From assembly GCA_030432655.1 (NCBI GenBank), contig JAUILA010000006.1:124001-188000 (forward strand): DNA of 64,000 nt, read 5' to 3'. Positions within the stretch are counted from its first letter, which is position 1; each line of letters starts with the position of its first letter. Positions 55,741 through 64,000 of the stretch are shown here, piece by piece. The DNA comes from Bacteroidia bacterium (lineage in GTDB: Bacteria; Bacteroidota; Bacteroidia; Cytophagales; Cyclobacteriaceae). The notes beneath the pieces are model-generated. The model was given only the letters and a program-made list of their open reading frames with translations, ran no database searches and was not told where the DNA came from. The translations under genes and the position numbers were made by a program.

Positions 55741-56382
55741 ATGATAGGAATAGGAATCATTGAAGATGATGCTCAGATACGGACGGTATTAAAGACCTAC
55801 CTTGACAGGCAACCGGAACTGCATTGCCTGGGCGCATTTGAATGTGTGGAGGATGCTTTGAAAGGATTCAACCGTGATCTGATGCCTGACGTTATTCTTA
55901 TGGACATTGAACTTCCCGGTATGTCGGGTATTGACGGGGTAAGCCTGCTGAAACGACGTCATCCGGAGATTCAGTTTATTATTCTCACTATATTCCATGA
56001 TGTCAGCAAGATTTTTCCCTCCCTTAAAGCCGGGGCCACAGGGTACTTGTTAAAAAACACCCCTTTGCCAGACATAAAAGACGGGATCATGCAGGTTCAG
56101 TCCGGAGGGTCTCCTATGTCGCCGCAGATTGCCCGTGAGGTGGTTAATATGTTTTCCGGGACCTCATCAGAAAACAAAAAAGTGGATTCGTCGGATGTTC
56201 TCACTGACCGCGAACATGAAATCGTGATCGCGCTGGTTGACGGACTTAGCTATAAACTCATTGCCGATCGTATGGACATTTCGATAGAGACTGTTCGCTT
56301 CCACATCAGAAACATTTACCGAAAACTTCATGTACACAGCAAAGCGGAGGTGATAAGTAAATCCATACGCGGACATATCTGA
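55741..56382 (+). CDS. NarL/FixJ-family response regulator
   Basis: 213 residues: a receiver domain with phospho-acceptor Asp55 ('DVILMDIELPG') and Lys in 'YLLKNTPLP', and a C-terminal LuxR-type HTH ('LTDREHEIVIALVDGLSYKLIADRMDISIETVRFHIRNI'). It follows the histidine kinase directly and is its evident partner. The regulated genes cannot be deduced; a short TATCTGAGT direct repeat lies in the 164-bp gap after it. Confidence 0.93.
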   Translation: MIGIGIIEDDAQIRTVLKTYLDRQPELHCLGAFECVEDALKGFNRDLMPDVILMDIELPGMSGIDGVSLLKRRHPEIQFIILTIFHDVSKIFPSLKAGATGYLLKNTPLPDIKDGIMQVQSGGSPMSPQIAREVVNMFSGTSSENKKVDSSDVLTDREHEIVIALVDGLSYKLIADRMDISIETVRFHIRNIYRKLHVHSKAEVISKSIRGHI

Positions 56383-56546
56383 AGAACCTGCCGAAACACT
56401 GGTCCTTGTCCATATTATTGCTCTACTGATTTTACTTCGGCTATCTGAGTAAGAATTGTGGCATTGCTTTTGAGACTAATTTGCTTTGATGTAGTTTTGA
56501 TTATCTGAGTCAAACGTATTGATAAACAGCTATTAAATCCATTATT

Positions 56547-57443
56547 GTGCAGGAAGGTGTTCTTCTGATCTTTTTGTCTCTTTTTCTTTTTGGCCAGGTA
56601 CAAGCGCAAAAAACCGATGTGCAGGGGCACCGTGGTGCGCGCGGGATGATGCCTGAAAACAGCATACCGGCATTTATATACGCCATCGACCAGGGAGTGA
56701 CCACCCTGGAACTGGATGTGGTCATATCCGCCGACGGTGAAGTGGTGGTTTCACATGAACCCTGGTTCAATCCTGAGATATGCACCGGCCCGCAGGGAAA
56801 ATCCCTGGAGAAAACTGACCGGGACGAACTCAATATCTATAAACTTACGTATGAGGAAATCAGGACCTTTGACTGCGGTTCGCTGGAGAATAACCGATTT
56901 CCCGAGCAGAAGAAAATGACTGTAAGCAAACCCCTGCTCCGGGATGTGATCAAGGAGGCGGAAAGGTATACACGAAGCAAAACACGATATGCCGTTAACT
57001 ACAATATCGAACTTAAGAGTAACGAAGACGGGGACGGTATTTATCATCCGGAACCAGCTGAATTTGCCAGGATAGTTCATGACCTTATCGATGACTACCT
57101 GCCCTGGGAACGCGTTACAATCCAGTCTTTTGATTTTCGCATGCTGCAATACTGGAACAAGACCTATCCCGATGTACAGCTGGCCGTATTGATAGAAAAT
57201 ATGCGTTCAGTAGATACCAATCTCGGGGCACTGGGATTTCTGCCGCGGATTTACAGCCCCCACTATAAACTCATCAATGAAAAAACTGTTAAGGAATTGC
57301 ACGAAAAAGGAATCAAGGTGATTCCCTGGACAGTAAACGATGAAAAAGAAATGAAGCAATTGGTGGACTGGGGCGTGGATGGCCTGATTACAGACTATCC
57401 GAACCGGGCCAGTGAAATCGGACTTACTCGAAAAATAAATTAA
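56547..57443 (+). CDS. Secreted glycerophosphodiester phosphodiesterase
   Basis: 298 residues starting with GTG at 56547; no ATG lies between an in-frame stop at 56523 and the signal peptide. The signal ends 'GQVQAQ'. The GDPD active site is complete: His28-Arg29 ('GHRGARG'), Glu55 and Asp57 ('LELDVV'), and His70 ('VSHEPW'), followed by the TIM-barrel motifs 'ELKSNEDG' and 'DGLITDYPNR'. It hydrolyses glycerophosphodiesters to glycerol-3-phosphate. Its stop overlaps the start of the kinase gene by one base. Confidence 0.92.
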   Translation: MQEGVLLIFLSLFLFGQVQAQKTDVQGHRGARGMMPENSIPAFIYAIDQGVTTLELDVVISADGEVVVSHEPWFNPEICTGPQGKSLEKTDRDELNIYKLTYEEIRTFDCGSLENNRFPEQKKMTVSKPLLRDVIKEAERYTRSKTRYAVNYNIELKSNEDGDGIYHPEPAEFARIVHDLIDDYLPWERVTIQSFDFRMLQYWNKTYPDVQLAVLIENMRSVDTNLGALGFLPRIYSPHYKLINEKTVKELHEKGIKVIPWTVNDEKEMKQLVDWGVDGLITDYPNRASEIGLTRKIN

Positions 57444-58435
57444 TGAAATATCATATTTACGGAATAGGAAACGCATTGGTGGATATTGTCACCGAAGTCG
57501 ACGACAGCTTCCTGGAAATACATGAAATTGAAAAAGGGCTGATGACCCTGGTCGAAGCTGACCGCCAGTTTCAGCTGGTGGAAGCAATCAATCTTAAAGA
57601 AAGTAATATGCAGTGCGGGGGCTCTGCCGCCAATACGGTTATTGCGGCCAGTCAGTTTGGTTCGGATTGCTTCTATTCGTGCCTGGTGGCCGACGACGAA
57701 ATGGGACATTTTTACCTCAAAGATCTTCGGGCCAACCACGTCAGTACCAACATGAACTCAGAAGTCCTGCCCCAGGGAATTACCGGGAAATGCCTGGTAA
57801 TGACAACGCCGGACGCCAGCAGGACCATGAATACGTTTCTGGGAATCACATCTTCATTCTCCAGGAACCAGCTGCACGCAGAAGCCCTGACACAGTCAGA
57901 TTACCTGTACATGGAAGGGTACCTGGTCACCTCGGAGAATGGCCTGGAGGCCATGATCGAAGCGCGGAATATTGCCCGGAAAGCCGGTGTGCATACCGTT
58001 CTTACATTCTCCGACCCCAGCATGGTCAAATATTTTAAGGACCAGATGGGCCAGGTGATCGAGGGTGGTGTCGATTTGTTGTTCTGCAATGAGGAAGAGG
58101 CCATGCTCTTTACCGGGACCACCACACTTGAAGAAGCCCGCGAAGCCCTTCGCAAACATGCAAAAAAGTTTGCCATTACCCAGGGTGCAAACGGGGCAAT
58201 GCTTTTTGACGGCGACACCTACATCGATATTGAACCTTACAAAGTGGAGGCTGTGGATACCAACGGAGCCGGTGATATGTTCGCCGGAGCTTTCCTGTAT
58301 GGAATCACCAACGGCCACAGCTTTGTGGAATCAGGAAAAATTGCCAGCCTGGCTTCTTCACAGGTAGTAAGCCAGTACGGGCCGCGCCTGAAGAAGCATC
58401 AGTCAGAACAAATACTTAAACATCTATTTGAATAA
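57443..58435 (+). CDS. Adenosine kinase-like PfkB-family sugar/nucleoside kinase
   Basis: 330 residues. PfkB signatures are present: N-terminal 'MQCGGSAANTVIAAS' and the C-terminal ATP-binding 'DTNGAGDMFAGAFLYG' (Asp272, catalytic base Asp278). The length and 'YGIGNALVDIVTEVDDSFL' opening resemble adenosine kinases of Bacteroidota. It is coupled by overlap to the GDPD gene and precedes the M16 peptidases; together these look like a housekeeping operon rather than one pathway. Confidence 0.9.
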   Translation: MKYHIYGIGNALVDIVTEVDDSFLEIHEIEKGLMTLVEADRQFQLVEAINLKESNMQCGGSAANTVIAASQFGSDCFYSCLVADDEMGHFYLKDLRANHVSTNMNSEVLPQGITGKCLVMTTPDASRTMNTFLGITSSFSRNQLHAEALTQSDYLYMEGYLVTSENGLEAMIEARNIARKAGVHTVLTFSDPSMVKYFKDQMGQVIEGGVDLLFCNEEEAMLFTGTTTLEEAREALRKHAKKFAITQGANGAMLFDGDTYIDIEPYKVEAVDTNGAGDMFAGAFLYGITNGHSFVESGKIASLASSQVVSQYGPRLKKHQSEQILKHLFE

Positions 58436-58438
58436 GTT

Positions 58439-59788
58439 ATGAAACAATTACTATTTCTAATTACAGCCCTGTTTGGCGCGGGTGTTCTACACGCCCAGGA
58501 GATCGAATTCACGGAATTTGACCTTGACAATGGCCTGCATGTGATACTGCACGAAGACAACAGTACACCTATTGTCGCCGTGTCGGTAATGTACCATGTA
58601 GGAAGCAAGAATGAAGAGGAAAACAGGACAGGTTTTGCCCATTTCTTTGAACACCTTCTTTTTGAGGGCTCGGAGAATATCGGGCGCGGAGAATATTTCA
58701 AAACCATACAGGCCGCGGGCGGTGCCCTGAATGCCAATACTTCTTTTGACCGTACCTACTATTATCAGATTCTCCCGAGTAATCAGCTTGAACTCGGTCT
58801 TTATATGGAATCAGAGCGAATGCTGCACGCCAAAATTGACAGCGTGGGCATTGAAACACAACGGGAAGTGGTAAAGGAAGAAAGGCGTCAGCGCTATGAT
58901 AATACGCCCTACGGGTCGCTTCTGGAAGAGTCGATGAAGCGTGCTTATACCGTCCATCCTTACCAGAATACGCCAATCGGAACCATGGAGCATTTGAATG
59001 CGGCGAAGGATGAGGAGTTTATGGATTTCTACAAAACTTTTTACGTACCTAATAATGCTGTTTTGTCCATTGCCGGAGACATTGATATAAAGGAAACCCG
59101 CAAGCTTGTGGAGGCTTATTTTTCTGAGATTCCCCGCGGGACCAGGGAAATTCCGCGTCCGACAGTCGTTGAACCCGAGCAGACCGAGGAGGTCAGGGAT
59201 GTGGTGTATGATCAGATCCAGCTTCCGGCGGTCATACAGGTCTATCACATACCGGCGCAGGGAACAGAAGATTATTACGCCGTGTCGATGCTGGCGCAAT
59301 TGCTCAGCCAGGGACAAAGTTCACGCCTGAATAAGGCACTGGTAGACGAGCAGCAGATCGCCGTGGCCGCGGGAGCGTTTCCATTTTCCCTGGAAGATCC
59401 GGGGGTGAGCCTGTCCTTTGCCATTGCGAATGCAGGGATTTCCGCCGAGGAGCTGGAGGAAGCCATGGACGCGGAATTTGAAAAGGTAAAGAACGAACTG
59501 ATCTCGGAATACGAATATCAGAAATTACAGAACCAGATCGAAAGCGACTTTGTATCCCGGAACAACCGGGTCGCGGGAATTGCCGAAAGCCTGGCGAATT
59601 ACTACGTCTACTTCGGTTCTACTGATCTGATCAATACGGAAATTGAACGGTACCGCCAGGTTACCCGGGAAGATATCCAGCGGGTTGCCAACAAATATTT
59701 CACAGATAAAAACCGGGTCGTTCTTTACTATTTGCCTGAATCATCAAAGGAACAGCCTAAGGAAACTTCGGTTGAATCTGATAATTAA
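58439..59788 (+). CDS. Secreted M16-family zinc metallopeptidase (active)
   Basis: 449 residues with a signal peptide (end 'VLHAQ'). The inverted zinc motif HxxEH is present as H68-F-F-E71-H72, with the downstream Glu in 'REVVKEERRQRYDN'. It is a single-domain M16B subunit that normally forms a dimer with a catalytically inactive partner, here the next gene 26 bp downstream. It degrades periplasmic peptides. Confidence 0.93.
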   Translation: MKQLLFLITALFGAGVLHAQEIEFTEFDLDNGLHVILHEDNSTPIVAVSVMYHVGSKNEEENRTGFAHFFEHLLFEGSENIGRGEYFKTIQAAGGALNANTSFDRTYYYQILPSNQLELGLYMESERMLHAKIDSVGIETQREVVKEERRQRYDNTPYGSLLEESMKRAYTVHPYQNTPIGTMEHLNAAKDEEFMDFYKTFYVPNNAVLSIAGDIDIKETRKLVEAYFSEIPRGTREIPRPTVVEPEQTEEVRDVVYDQIQLPAVIQVYHIPAQGTEDYYAVSMLAQLLSQGQSSRLNKALVDEQQIAVAAGAFPFSLEDPGVSLSFAIANAGISAEELEEAMDAEFEKVKNELISEYEYQKLQNQIESDFVSRNNRVAGIAESLANYYVYFGSTDLINTEIERYRQVTREDIQRVANKYFTDKNRVVLYYLPESSKEQPKETSVESDN

Positions 59789-59814
59789 TAACACCTGAAA
59801 AGCTAGAATATACC

Positions 59815-61893
59815 ATGAAGACTAATGATATAAAACAAGGATTACTGCTGTTACTGTTATCAGTACTGATGGTCCCGGCTGTTGCGCAGGTGGACCGATC
59901 TAAATTGCCTGAACCCGGGCCGGCTCCGGAAATTCAAATTGAAAACCCGGATTCGTTTACCCTGGAAAACGGATTGAAAGTATATGTGGTGGAGAATGAT
60001 AAACTCCCTACCGTAACTATATCACTTACCATTGACCGTGACCCCATACTCGAGGGGGAGATGGCAGGATACGTCAGTATCGCAGGCCAGCTGATGAGAA
60101 ATGGCACCGAAAACCGAACAAAAGAAGAGCTGGACAGGGAAGTTGACTTTATAGGGGCCTCCCTGGGAACTTCTTCAGCCGGAGCCTATGGGTCGTCGCT
60201 GAAACGTCACGTGGAAACCCTGGCAGAATTGCTGGCTGATGTGGTAATGCACCCTTCTTTTCCAGAGGAGGAATTTGAAAAAATACGGAAACAGACCTTG
60301 TCAGGACTTGCTCAAAGCAAGGAGGACGCAGATGCCATTGCCAGTAATGTATCTCTGGCCCTGACCTATGGTAAGAGTCATCCGTACGGGGAGCAGGTGA
60401 CCGAAGAGACAGTGAATAACATTACACTGGATAAAATAAAAGAGTATTACCAGACATACTTCAAGCCCAACATTGCCTATATGGCCGTTGTGGGTGATAT
60501 ATCGAAGAAAGAAGCGGAGAAGCTGGTGAGTGAGTATTTCGGGGACTGGAAGGCCGGCGATGTGCCGACGCACACCTATGAGAAACCGGATTCGCCTGAA
60601 GAAGTAATCATTGCCATGGTCGACCGGCCGCAGGCTGTGCAGTCGGTGATCAATGTGACCTACCCGGTCGAACTGGCGCCGAATAATCCGGATGTGATCA
60701 AAACACGTGTAATGAACCAGATACTGGGTGGTGCATTCTCCTCCAGGTTAAATATGAATCTGCGCGAGGACCATGGATATACCTATGGGGCACGGAGCAG
60801 TTTGAGTGACGACCGCGTAATTGGTCGTTTCAGTGCATCGGCAAGCGTTCGAAATGAAGTGACAGACAGTGCAGTCGCAGAATTTATGCACGAACTGAAG
60901 GATATCCGGTCGAATAACATAACAGATGATGAGCTTGACCTTGCCAGGAATTACATGAGCGGGAGCTTTGCCCGATCCCTGGAAAGTGCGCAAACCAAGG
61001 CGTCTTTTGCTATTAATACTGCCATTGAGGACCTGCCTGAAGACTATTATGCCAACTACCTGAAAAACCTGGCTTCGGTTTCCGGAGAAGATGTGTCGGC
61101 AATGGCGAATTCATATGTGCATCCGGATAAAGCGTATGTGGTTGTGGTAGGCAAGGCCTCCGAGGTGGCCCCTAAACTCGAGCAATTCGGTACCATTAAA
61201 TATTTTGACGTATACGGAAATGAAGTGGATCCTTCCAGCGCGGCTGTTCCTGAAGGCCTCACAGCCCAACAGGTGATCGATGATTACCTGCAGGCAATCG
61301 GTGGTAAGGATAAACTTAACGCCATTGAGACAATACACACCACCTACAGCGGATCTGTAATGGGTCAGACACTTGAGATTGACCAGAAGAAAAAGATTCC
61401 TGGCAAATTACTGGTGATAACCAGGGTGGGCGGAAATGAAATGAGCCGCCAGATGTATAATAATGGCGAGGCGGCCATGAGCCAGATGGGAAACAGTATG
61501 ACTGTCAATGAAGAGATTAAGGCAAACCTGAAAGCGGAGGCCTATGTGGTAAGTGAATTAGGCTTTATGGATAATGAATATGAACTGGAATTACAGGGGG
61601 TTGAAAAAGTGGATGGGAAAGATGCCTATGCTGTGGCGATTACAGATCCAACCGGAAACACATCCGTAAGTTACTATGATGTTGAAACCGCACTGAAAGT
61701 GCAGTCATCACGCACCGTGCAAAGTCCGCAAGGTGAAATGACCATGTCGACATCCATTGGTGACTACAAGGAAGTGGATGGGATCATGTTTCCTCATTCC
61801 ATTTCGGTTCCGTTGAGTCCGCAAATGAAGGCTTCGCTGAACGTTCAGGAAATAACGATAAACGAACCCATTGAAGATTCAGTTTTTGAGTAA
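59815..61893 (+). CDS. M16-family pseudopeptidase with C-terminal LolA-like domain
   Basis: 692 residues, signal peptide ending 'VPAVAQ'. The M16 N-terminal domain lacks HxxEH (the aligned region reads 'AGYVSIAGQLMRNG'), so it is inactive, while the C-terminal M16 subdomain keeps the arginine/tyrosine signature near 'LREDHGYTYGARSSL'. An additional domain follows at about 470-692 ('AQQVIDDYLQAIGGKDKLNAIETIHT...'), with a LolA/LppX-like beta-sheet pattern. The fusion of an inactive M16 subunit with a lipoprotein-carrier-like domain is a less common layout. Confidence 0.88.
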   Translation: MKTNDIKQGLLLLLLSVLMVPAVAQVDRSKLPEPGPAPEIQIENPDSFTLENGLKVYVVENDKLPTVTISLTIDRDPILEGEMAGYVSIAGQLMRNGTENRTKEELDREVDFIGASLGTSSAGAYGSSLKRHVETLAELLADVVMHPSFPEEEFEKIRKQTLSGLAQSKEDADAIASNVSLALTYGKSHPYGEQVTEETVNNITLDKIKEYYQTYFKPNIAYMAVVGDISKKEAEKLVSEYFGDWKAGDVPTHTYEKPDSPEEVIIAMVDRPQAVQSVINVTYPVELAPNNPDVIKTRVMNQILGGAFSSRLNMNLREDHGYTYGARSSLSDDRVIGRFSASASVRNEVTDSAVAEFMHELKDIRSNNITDDELDLARNYMSGSFARSLESAQTKASFAINTAIEDLPEDYYANYLKNLASVSGEDVSAMANSYVHPDKAYVVVVGKASEVAPKLEQFGTIKYFDVYGNEVDPSSAAVPEGLTAQQVIDDYLQAIGGKDKLNAIETIHTTYSGSVMGQTLEIDQKKKIPGKLLVITRVGGNEMSRQMYNNGEAAMSQMGNSMTVNEEIKANLKAEAYVVSELGFMDNEYELELQGVEKVDGKDAYAVAITDPTGNTSVSYYDVETALKVQSSRTVQSPQGEMTMSTSIGDYKEVDGIMFPHSISVPLSPQMKASLNVQEITINEPIEDSVFE

Positions 61894-61980
61894 AGAATAA
61901 TGTAAATCCGGGTGGCGTCGCTGTGGCATCCGTTCTGATGCAGGCAAGTGAAATCGCCCCGGAATTGAAAAGGTAATTTT

Positions 61981-62021
61981 CCCCTGAGTGTAAGGTTTGA
62001 TACCCTGACTCAGGGGTTTTT
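61981..62021 (+). terminator. Intrinsic terminator of the M16 operon
   Basis: A 9-bp stem CCCCTGAGT/ACTCAGGGG with an 18-nt loop is followed by TTTTT. It lies 88 bp after the M16 pseudopeptidase stop and at the end of the convergent M61 gene, ending transcription of the plus-strand operon. Confidence 0.85.
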
Positions 62022-63718
62022 CATTTACGCATCCATTTTTCCCTGCGCTTCACAGCGTCTTCCGGGGCATTCTCCAGCAGTTTGAGTTTCGGGACCGGGA
62101 AAAATGAAGCACCCTCATCTACCGGGAGGATCACGTTTACTATTCGGTTCATTCTTTTTATCCTAAAGGTGGCCTCACCGGGGGTTAAGCGGAAATCAGT
62201 GGCATTGAATTTCGTGCCGTTGACTTCCTGAACCTCATCATCCAGGCTGAACTTCTCTTCGGCGGGTGAATCCGGGTAGATCTGAACAATTTTATGATTC
62301 CCGTTAATTTCAGATGTCCGTATGCCTGTGTATTTTTCAAATTCATTCGTTGAGGCGGCCATGGTAAGGTCAAGTGCGGCTTCTGAAAGCAATGCCTTAA
62401 GTAGGTCAAATTTTTCTTCTGTTCCGTTAACAAAGCGGTCAAAGAAATCTGTTAGATCTGATTCTGCGGCTTCGGAGGTAATCCTTCGGATATCCTCCAG
62501 GGTATATCCCCGTGAGCGTTGTGCATATTCAGTAAATAAGGTGCGTACTGCATCATCAAGTGATCGCTGATCCCCGGACGATTTTCTTATGGTAAGATCA
62601 AGCATGAGTGCGGCCATGGCTCCTTCAACATAAATGCTGCTTTTCCTTGATGGGGCGCTTTTCTGGTATCCGTCAATCCAAAGGTCATAGGACGAATCCA
62701 CCACTGAAAGAGAAAGCCGGCCGTGATTATCAAAATGCCGTTTGAAGAGACGTTCCAGCTCTTTCAGGTACCAGTCGAGGTCGCGAACTCCCGACCGGAC
62801 CAGGAATAAGTCGCCGTAATACGTGGTGAATCCCTCTGCCACAAACCCGGTAGGGAAATAGGCGGGTTCATGGAATTTATAGGGAAATAATTCCCGGGGA
62901 CGGATCTTCAATATATTCCAGGCGTGGAACAGTTCGTGCGAACTGATTCCGATCAGCTGATCCTTAAGATCTTCCGTTTCCATTTTATCATTCGGACCAA
63001 GACATATTACAGTAGATGCGCCATGTTCCACCCCATGATAGAATTTATAAGGCAGGATCAGGTTGAGAAAATGATATTCCTTTTCCGGGAACTCCCGCAT
63101 CATGGCCAACTGTGATTCGGTGAATTTTTTAAATTCATCTACCATTCCAGGTTCTGGCTTATACCCCCAGAACCAGAGGTGAAATGTGGTTTTGCCGCAT
63201 TTATAAGAAAGGTGGTCAAGCGAAGAAGCAGCCAGAAGCGGAGAATCGGCAAGCTCATAGTAATCACGGGCCTTAAACACATCCTCTTTCATTCGGAGGG
63301 AAGTTGCAGCCTGGTAGTCATTTGGCAAATCCAGGTAAAGTATGCATTCCCGCTTCATTTCCATGGGATCATACAGCAAGCAATTCACAAAATTGATATA
63401 GGTGAGCTCATCATCCACATAGCTGGCGCCGGCATCCAGTTGAAACGCAAAGTATTCATAATGGGCAATTATTCTCCCATCCCCGTTGGCCGTCACCCGC
63501 CAGGTACTTACCCTGGGCTTGGTGGCCGTCAGAACTTCTCCGGTTCCGCTTTCAAAGCTGAGGTTTCTCATATTTCTGGCATAATTTGCCGCTTCATAAC
63601 GGCCGGGTCTCCAGAGAGGTAGGTGAAATGTGCAATGTGCGTAAGGTTCCACTTCAAATTCAGCCCTGATGCGGAGCATATGTGATAATGGATTCGGACA
63701 CGTGATATTATATTTCAT
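62021..63718 (-). CDS. M61-family metallopeptidase with C-terminal PDZ domain
   Basis: 565 residues, no signal peptide. Zinc motif H261-E262-L-F-H265 ('SSHELFHAWNILKIRP') with the third ligand Glu295 ('FVAEGFTTYYGD'), as in glycyl aminopeptidases of family M61. A PDZ domain at about 470-540 ('NGNHKIVQIYPDSPAEEKFSLDDEVQEVNG') is usual for the family. Probably cytoplasmic. It is divergent from rpmH; the -7-like TAAATTTG (complement, 63724-63731) lies 5 bp before the ATG, so its mRNA may be nearly leaderless. Confidence 0.92.
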   Translation of the reverse strand: MKYNITCPNPLSHMLRIRAEFEVEPYAHCTFHLPLWRPGRYEAANYARNMRNLSFESGTGEVLTATKPRVSTWRVTANGDGRIIAHYEYFAFQLDAGASYVDDELTYINFVNCLLYDPMEMKRECILYLDLPNDYQAATSLRMKEDVFKARDYYELADSPLLAASSLDHLSYKCGKTTFHLWFWGYKPEPGMVDEFKKFTESQLAMMREFPEKEYHFLNLILPYKFYHGVEHGASTVICLGPNDKMETEDLKDQLIGISSHELFHAWNILKIRPRELFPYKFHEPAYFPTGFVAEGFTTYYGDLFLVRSGVRDLDWYLKELERLFKRHFDNHGRLSLSVVDSSYDLWIDGYQKSAPSRKSSIYVEGAMAALMLDLTIRKSSGDQRSLDDAVRTLFTEYAQRSRGYTLEDIRRITSEAAESDLTDFFDRFVNGTEEKFDLLKALLSEAALDLTMAASTNEFEKYTGIRTSEINGNHKIVQIYPDSPAEEKFSLDDEVQEVNGTKFNATDFRLTPGEATFRIKRMNRIVNVILPVDEGASFFPVPKLKLLENAPEDAVKRREKWMRK

Positions 63719-63723
63719 AGGAT

Positions 63724-63731
63724 CAAATTTA
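63724..63731 (-). promoter_or_regulatory. Perfect TAnnTTTG box immediately before the M61 start
   Basis: TAAATTTG on the minus strand matches the Bacteroidota -7 consensus exactly and ends 5 bp before the M61 ATG. No clear -33 TTG is spaced 19-21 nt upstream. If used, transcription would start at or near the ATG. Confidence 0.35.
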
Positions 63732-63799
63732 ATCCATTTTTAGTAGTCCGTAACAGGATCGGATGACCTGTTAATAAATCTGAAAAAGCAATAAAAGTA

Positions 63800-63830
63800 T
63801 TGGGAAAAATCAAAAAGCTACATATCTTTG
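63800..63830 (+). promoter_or_regulatory. Bacteroidota-type promoter of rpmH
   Basis: TTG at 63800-63802 and TATCTTTG at 63823-63830, separated by 20 nt, match the TTG-N20-TAnnTTTG consensus. A short hairpin, GACCG/CGGTC (63854-63868), follows in the leader before the rpmH ATG. Confidence 0.75.
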
Positions 63831-63884
63831 CACCCCATTTAGATTGAAGGAACGACCGTTAATCGGTCTTAAAATAAGGAAGCA

Positions 63885-64000
63885 ATGAAAAGGACATTTC
63901 AACCATCGCAGCGTAAGAGAAAGAACAAACACGGATTCCGTGCGCGTATGGCCTCTGCCAACGGGCGTGCCGTATTGGCTCGTCGTCGTGCCAAAGGTCG
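63885..64000 (+). CDS. rpmH: Ribosomal protein bL34 (partial, runs off window)
   Basis: The first 38 codons are visible, beginning [18 protein letters not shown], which is the invariant bL34 opening, and continuing with '[20 protein letters not shown]'. bL34 is a small, very basic protein of the large ribosomal subunit (about 50 residues), so about 12-14 residues are missing. A good promoter precedes it. The genes normally found after rpmH are outside the window. Confidence 0.98.
   Translation, partial: MKRTFQPSQRKRKNKHGFRARMASANGRAVLARRRAKG

Noticed and set aside
1-64000. CRISPR arrays, tRNA and rRNA genes.
   Set aside because: No regularly spaced repeats or cloverleaf-like sequences were recognised by reading. 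A tRNAscan-SE/Infernal run would be the decisive check.

Overview
The window looks like a chromosome segment of a Bacteroidota bacterium, probably a Cytophagales-like free-living or marine lineage. The evidence is two SusC/SusD outer-membrane uptake pairs, many lipoproteins with short Bacteroidota-type lipoboxes, a DUF4249 lipoprotein, a Y_Y_Y/propeller histidine kinase, FG-GAP/ASPIC proteins, and promoter-like sites of the TTG-N20-TAnnTTTG type, the clearest being upstream of rpmH. The exact genus cannot be read from the sequence. No tRNA, rRNA, CRISPR array or complete insertion sequence was seen.

Layout. 1-8.8 kb: an AsmA-like envelope protein running off the left edge, small membrane proteins, DUF4249 and other envelope proteins, and a membrane-anchored PAF-acetylhydrolase-like esterase. 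8.8-10.6 kb: sparse DNA with a decayed lipoprotein, a LytTR regulator and the control region of the first SusC gene. 10.6-22.3 kb: SusC-SusD, then a large FG-GAP/ASPIC lipoprotein and a lipoprotein combining a haem c motif with FG-GAP repeats; a paralogue of the last lies tail to tail with it. 22.3-30.6 kb: metabolic and housekeeping genes (aldehyde dehydrogenase plus SDR, PhyH-like oxygenase, Crp/Fnr regulator, alpha/beta hydrolase, DUF6232, DUF4235, secreted proteins of unknown function).

30.7-46.6 kb is the most interesting part. It opens with a 7TM-DISM receptor whose cytoplasmic end is not a kinase or cyclase but a zinc ribbon and helix-turn-helix of the IS1595 transposase type. A control region rich in inverted repeats follows, then a polysaccharide utilisation locus: SusC, SusD, a double-LamG surface lipoprotein, two tandem GH144-type enzymes, a GH43-like enzyme with a discoidin-like domain, and a GH3 beta-glucosidase. 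GH144 plus GH3 points to beta-1,2-glucan (sophoro-oligosaccharides). The model is: surface binding and cutting by SGBP/GH144, import by SusCD, and trimming to glucose by GH3. The receptor fusion may be a one-component transmembrane regulator of this or a nearby locus.

46.7-56.4 kb: a secreted barrel-like protein, a homocysteine S-methyltransferase/sterol-desaturase pair, a TPR regulator-like protein, a four-half-site palindromic element, an exported Gfo/Idh oxidoreductase, a truncated porin-like remnant, and a hybrid propeller histidine kinase with its NarL-type response regulator. 56.5-64 kb: GDPD and adenosine-kinase-like genes that overlap, a pair of M16 peptidases (one active, one pseudo-enzyme with a C-terminal LolA-like domain), an M61 peptidase with PDZ domain, and the start of rpmH at the right edge.
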